Below are positions 59,031 through 64,000 of a DNA stretch of 64,000 bases, one piece after another. Each line of letters opens with the position of its first letter. The stretch's first letter is position 1. Under the pieces are notes generated by a model. It was not told the DNA's origin. It made no database searches and saw nothing but the letters and a program-made list of their open reading frames with translations. The position numbers and the translations under genes are program-made. Source of the DNA: Rhododendron vialii (Eukaryota > Streptophyta > Magnoliopsida > Ericales > Ericaceae); contig NC_080562.1 in assembly GCF_030253575.1 (NCBI RefSeq), forward strand, positions 29,901,852 through 29,965,851, written 5' to 3'.

Positions 59031-61172
59031 GGAAGCCATAACAGCTTCGAATCGAGTTTTCGGATTCAGGAAGATGCCGTTTTACCCCGGCACAGCACGC
59101 TGCTTTCCCTCAAGGGACAGCAGCTCCCAACTTTACAGGGTTTTTGTTTTCTGTAAAAACTAGAAGGATCGACGTTACATGTTGTTGTCGCATATTGGTA
59201 ATGCTATTGCATTAATGAGCCAAGATCTTCCCATGTGATAATTTCTCATGTGATGAAAAACGGGAATCATCACGGTCTTATTTTACGATTTACGTCATTT
59301 ATGTGGTAGGTCTCAATGTGTTTAATGTCCATGCCAAAACATCAAGTTTATAGGTGACTTGTGAAAGTTTAGTTTTAATGGTATTTGTCTGAAAAGGAAT
59401 AAAATGTGATAACTTCTATATGTATATTTCTCTTGTGACAATATGATTCGTTCAAGTGGATAATGATGTCCAATGAACTTGAATTTTTTTCATGGACATT
59501 AACTTCATCAAGACTTACAAAATGAATTGTTCGAATCGTCAAATGGACTCGTGGTCGGTCCCATTTTGCGTCACCTGAAAAATCACGTGAAGAAATTTCA
59601 CATGAGATGATCTTAATTCGTCATAATGATAAGTCACTCCGGAGACATTTGAGCACGCTCGAATCTTCGTAGGACTAACTCACTCATTTTGTGAACCCTC
59701 TACCCAAACAATAAATTTATTGTCAATATTAATTATTTCCAACTTGTGAAAAACAAAATCTTCCTCGTGTGTCTTCAATTAAACCCAATCAATTTTTCTC
59801 TCAGAATCTTCGATATCTTATTTTTCCTTTCCTTCAAAGCATGACTTTGTATCCTCCAAGAGCATAAATTTCTTGTTATTTGAAATTTTCTTTTAACTTA
59901 ATTACTACGACCTATGTTCCAAAAACGTAGTATACAAATCTTGTACAGAGTTATTGACAAGTCAAAAAATGAGTACGTTATTTAAGAAAGTTTTAAAAAA
60001 TTATTTCAATGAACCGCAATTGACTAAGTAGACATAAATTAAGGTGTGTTCCTTATCATCAAAATTCAGAACTTATATTCCACACTAGCGGCTTTTTTAG
60101 TTGAGGGATAGGAGAGGGAATATTTGGGATTTTGGATTCTCTCTTAGCGCAGAGTTCTCAATAAATTATGTCTCAATTATTACTATTATTTCACTCTCTA
60201 TCTCTCTCCACTCATTACCTAAAATTCAAATACCAAAATGAACAAACCCCCTAGTGGCTCCACAGTTTGGTATGTTTGGTCTTTGTAAGATTCAAATATA
60301 TGACTCTGTGGAGGGCAAACACTTATTAATTTTCTTATGCCCATTAGCCAAACTCCTTCGGGTTAAGATGCTTGATCTCCTTTACAAAAGGATAAGTTTG
60401 ACCCCACCACATTGAATATGTGAATACGATATGTGGTATATATGTCTTGCAACTTATCTTCTTTCTATGTTTATTGATTCCAAAAATAGTACTATGAACA
60501 ATCATAAATTTGATACTCCATCTGTCCTTCATGTTAATTATTTTGGGATGTCTCAACTTAAGTATCTACTTTTTAAAAATAACCATCAAAACATGTCAAA
60601 TTTTCAATTTTACCCCTTAAGAGTACCATTTCCTTGGTAATTGATTTGATAGATTTTGGTATTTGTATCTTTGATAGATTGACAATATCTTTCAATATAT
60701 AATATTTTTCATAATTTTAAAAAATTTGTATAATAAAACCAAGTGAGATCTTTAAAGCAAAATCCTTGTTACATAGAGTAATTTTTGAAAACCATATTGA
60801 AATATATAAACAATTTAAATAGATATAATTAACTTCACAGTTTTAAGATTAATTTTGAAAATTTAAAACACAAAATTTGATTTCTTAAAAAGCTCAATTT
60901 CCCGTGAAGGACACTTAAATTGAGACTGGAAAGTAATTATTTTGTTCGAATATAATCCTATGGCTATTAGGAAGATGATCATGTAATGTAACATAACATT
61001 AGATAGTGTAATCCTATTAAAACCCTGTTGGATTTGATCGTATTAATAGCCTTCTTTATAGTTGCTGTTTGAGAATGCGTGTATTTCGTTTTCCCACGAC
61101 CACGCGGCGTCGCCGCCCTCGGTAGGTAGGCTCATCTACTAAGCAACCAAAACCCCATTCAACTACTCCACG

Positions 61173-61183
<11 letters not shown>

Positions 61184-61206
<23 letters not shown>
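61184..61206 (+). repeat. (CT)n microsatellite upstream of CYSTM gene
   Basis: Short CT run about 45 bp upstream of the predicted TATA box. Confidence 0.93.
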
Positions 61207-61209
<3 letters not shown>

Positions 61210-61251
61210 CCCAAATAGGAGTACTTCCAAAAGCCCCCGATGTCTAATTCC

Positions 61252-61260
61252 TATATATAA
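61252..61260 (+). promoter_or_regulatory. TATA box of the CYSTM gene
   Basis: TATATATAA lies about 130 bases upstream of the ATG, followed by a C-rich then pyrimidine-rich leader with CT run near 61350-61369. The spacing suits a transcription start near 61285-61295. Confidence 0.6.
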
Positions 61261-61387
61261 CCCCCCCAAGGTCATCTTTCAACTTCATCAGCCGTTCTCT
61301 TATCCCCTACAACTCTCCCAACTTAATACAAATTCAACATCTCCTGCATCTCTCTCTCTCTCTCTCTCTTGGATTTTTGTCTTCAAG

Positions 61388-62093
61388 ATGAATCACTACA
61401 ATAATCAAAACCAGTCCCAAGGTAATTTTACATCTTCTTTAATTATTGTCCCTATTTTTGTTTTTGTGAAAGATCGTTTCTTGTTTTTCATTGCTTTTAA
61501 ACTCCTTTAAACTGCTGGTTTATTAATTCTTGGTTTCTTGATTTAACTTTGCAGCGGCATATCCTCCACCTCTTCCACCTAGCACTGCTGCGTACTCTGG
61601 TCCATACGTGGTTCCTCCGCCGATGGGTTATCCAATGAAAGACACTCAATCTCAAACCAATAATTTTCCTACTCCGGGGAAAACTCAAGCCAGGGGTGAT
61701 GGCTTCTGGAAAGGATGGTTAGCCCCTCTCTCTCTCTCTCTCTCTCCTACACCCAAAGTTATTTGGAAAAATCATTTTGTGGGTTAGATTTATTTTAGAT
61801 GTGGTGACCATAACGCCAATCGAAATTTTTTGGATATATATAGCTCCATTCAGCGAAGCACTTATTTTTTGAATTAAATATGGTGTATCGTGAATTTGTG
61901 AGAGAATAATTTGAAAATAAATATTTAAAAAATAAAAATCTTAGCGGTTTTATCCACTCTTTTCTTGTAATGTATAGATGCACATCTCAATTAACAATCC
62001 AATTACTAATACCATTATGTTTGTTTATGATCTGCTGTGTTGTGCAGTTGTGCTGCCCTTTGCTGCTGCTGTGTGCTGGACGCTTGCTTCTAA
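61388..62093 (+). CDS. CYSTM-type cysteine-rich transmembrane tail protein, 80 aa
   Basis: Small plant protein of the cysteine-rich transmembrane module family (WIH/PCC1-like), usually plasma-membrane associated and linked to stress responses. Three exons: 61388-61421, 61555-61717, 62048-62093, phases 1 and 2; 243 nt. The N-terminal 60 residues are Pro/Tyr/Gln-rich (AYPPPLPPSTAAY, GPYVVPPPMGYPM), and the C-terminal module is FWKGCCAALCCCCVLDACF, with seven Cys in a short hydrophobic tail. That order and the FWKGCCAALCCCC core define the family. The 5' leader carries a CT run and a good TATA box lies upstream. A CT run also follows the exon 2 donor by about 10 bases. The exact paralogue and function are not decidable. 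Confidence 0.9.
61728..61746 (+). repeat. Short (CT)n run after the CYSTM exon 2 donor
   Basis: About 19 bp of CT starting 10 bases into the intron, recalling the arrangement in the bHLH gene. Confidence 0.9.
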
Positions 62094-64000
62094 AGGGGAT
62101 TGATAGACTATAGACTACATTTTTACAGACACAGTCTCGGATCGGATTTTATTCATTTCATGTATATTTCGATTGTTATTGTCGCAGCTAGATTGGTCTC
62201 GTGGTTTTCTTTTATGCAGACTTTGATTTGATTTATTCATTTGATGTACATACATTTCGATTGTTATTGTTGAATAAAACCTGCCGGATTTTTGGTATTT
62301 ATCATCCTTCTTCTATTCTCCCATCCACAAAGTCGCAATTTGGTAAATGACGCCATCATCAAGTCCAGTAAGGTTTCTTTTTTTTGTAAATTTCATTTTG
62401 TGAAATCATTTTTCCTTACAAAATAAGAAACGATCCCTCCAACGCATCATCAATGTAAAAACTGCTGGGAAGATAAAAGATCTATATACATGCGCATAGG
62501 TGTTGATCGAAATACTAAGCCAAAAAAACCCCATTTATACTTCCATGCACTGAGTTCGATTCTGTACGCATCCGTCTTCCTCCTCAAGTCCCTAGGATAT
62601 AGTAGATTAAGTTTAACGAATGACCACAAAAAACAAAAAAAAAGAATGAACCTTATGATGCGTTTGGATCTTTTCAGTTTTCAGTTTTTTGTTTTTAAGA
62701 AACTAGAAGTAGAAATAGGTTTATATTTTCATAAAAACAAAAACAAGAAATATGTTTGGTAATATTTATGATTCTCAACAAAAAAAAACTAGAGAAAACA
62801 CCCTTTGTAGTTTCCATAATTTACAAAAACTCTAAAAAATTGAAAATTAAAAACAAAAAGGTTACCAAACACCCCATAGTAATTGAAAACTTTCTTGAAT
62901 CAAAGCAACGGATTTTATACATTTTGAGGTTTTCTACTGAAATACGAAGTTACATATAATTTTTACATAGAATGAAATGATATGGATTTTTGATTTTTCC
63001 GTTCGTTTAAAGTAAATGTAATCTAAAACATAGTAAAATAAGGCACAACTCAAACATCCAAGACACGCAAATAAAATATGGGCTCACATGCAAAATATCT
63101 CAACCCCTTCTCCAACGATTCCAAGTTCCAACTACGAAAAAAAATAGCAAGCATACTCATTAATTGATCTCGATAACTTGATTCAGTAAATAAAGAAAAA
63201 ATATTTTACTAATCCTTAAATTCTGCATGCAAAAAATCAAATGTGCATAAAACCTCAAAAAATTTAGAGTTATCATGAAATCATTTCCCTATTCAAAACA
63301 ACGATGAAAATATAAAAATGCAACAGAAACCCAGGGAATAGATTTTCTACCATACACCCTTTCAGTCATGGCTCATGAGACTGATGACTGAATTATTCCA
63401 CCAGTAAACAACCCTTCATGCCTATTCACCTTGCCAATAAAAAATTTGCATGTGGAATTGAAGATGAATAAAAGTACTCTTTCCACGATAATGCAACTCC
63501 AACCAAGACCGCATTGCACACAAATTATGACCCTAAAAATTAAGAGTGACAACATATGCAAAAACCAATTAAATCTCAACCTAAAGAATTTATTCAGCCC
63601 TTGCATTGTTGAATCACATTCAATCTCAATAACTTATCTATCGTTCACCCCTTGTTGCTATCAAGGCATAAATAAGAAACGACAAAATTAGAGATAAAAG
63701 AAAAGATCATTTTACACAAATCTAACACAGTTGCAAAGCACTAAACAAAATGCTACTTCTATATTGTATTTCATTAGGGTTAATGTAACGACCCTGATTT
63801 TTGGTAAATAAAAATTTCGTTAAATATTTAAATTTTATCTTAATTACTTGGATTGCTACTAAAAATTTCTTTTTAATTTTTATAATCCGTCATAATTAGA
63901 TTTGAAACTTATAAAATTATATCTTTCACGCCGAGCAATCTAGTCATTTTCTAAAGACAAGTATGCTTGTAGAAGCACTCGTATTTTTTTTCTCTAGTGA
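62094..64000. other. CYSTM 3' UTR and right-hand spacer
   Basis: 3' UTR to about 62290, then AT-rich sequence. A possible MITE is listed at 62658-62877, and a possible LTR start appears near 63784. No gene seen. Confidence 0.6.
62658..62877. mobile_element. Possible MITE with TGCGTTTGG / CCAAACACC ends
   Basis: GATGCGTTTGGAT on the left and TACCAAACACCCCAT on the right are imperfect inverted ends, and the A/T-rich body (AGTTTTCAG, AAAACAAAAA) is partly self-complementary. Weak evidence. Confidence 0.35.

Larger units (their letters stand above)
56546..61387. other. PUR5 3' UTR and spacer up to the CYSTM gene
   Basis: PUR5 3' UTR, a short CT run at 56802-56822, then unremarkable AT-rich sequence with a small tandem duplication near 58946-59030 and the CYSTM promoter at the right end. 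Reading frames around 56770-57330 and 58864-59163 show no known family. Confidence 0.6.

Noticed and set aside
1-64000. CRISPR arrays, operons, phage or bacterial genes, true tRNA or rRNA genes
   Set aside because: None seen; all genes are spliced plant nuclear genes and the direct repeats are few and lack regular spacers.

Overview
This is nuclear DNA of a flowering plant, almost certainly a eudicot. Every gene I could read end to end is a multi-exon plant nuclear gene with GT-AG introns, and several encode chloroplast or peroxisome targeting signals. Spacers and introns are AT-rich and full of MITE-like hairpins, hAT-like elements and long (CT)n/(GA)n microsatellites. The species is not decidable from the sequence; a woody eudicot is a weak guess. 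All exon coordinates below were read by hand by matching each frame to the known protein family. Running codon phases close exactly for the seven complete genes and across the three exons of the partial one.

Layout. 1-1418 (+): last three coding exons of the 26S proteasome subunit RPN1. 3614-4922 (+): two-exon bHLH factor of the bHLH52/53 type. 6617-13424 (-): complete ten-exon peroxisomal polyamine oxidase (PAO2/3 type, 490 aa). 13425-22517: gene-free, dense in mobile-element debris, including a nested pair of hAT-like insertions. 22518-29862 (-): ten-exon plastid aldo-keto reductase like Arabidopsis At1g06690 (365 aa), with a 23-nt microexon. 31811-40110 (+): seventeen-exon DCAF13/SOF1 WD40 protein (452 aa). 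41918-45823 (+): three-exon NFD6-like small organelle protein (95 aa). 45824-52093: repeats, including a frameshifted RNase H retroelement relic. 52094-56545 (+): eight-exon chloroplast AIR synthase PUR5 (393 aa). 61388-62093 (+): three-exon CYSTM-type cysteine-rich tail protein (80 aa). 62094-64000: AT-rich, possibly entering an LTR element at the right edge.

The genes do not form a pathway; they are independent housekeeping and regulatory loci: protein turnover (RPN1), transcription (bHLH), polyamine catabolism (PAO), plastid redox metabolism (AKR), ribosome biogenesis and CUL4 ligase (DCAF13), organelle function (NFD6), purine synthesis (PUR5) and stress-related membrane tail proteins (CYSTM). 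The co-location of RPN1, DCAF13 and NFD6 looks like an ancestral block that, from memory, is split between two Arabidopsis regions.

I found no previously undescribed multi-gene system. The observations most worth a second look are a bHLH factor lacking the E-box-reading glutamate, a 156-bp duplication of a 3' splice site and a 0.8-kb foldback element in PAO intron 1, a GC-AG intron in PAO, the AKR microexon, and a family of TAGG...CCTA elements flanked by 7-bp direct repeats.
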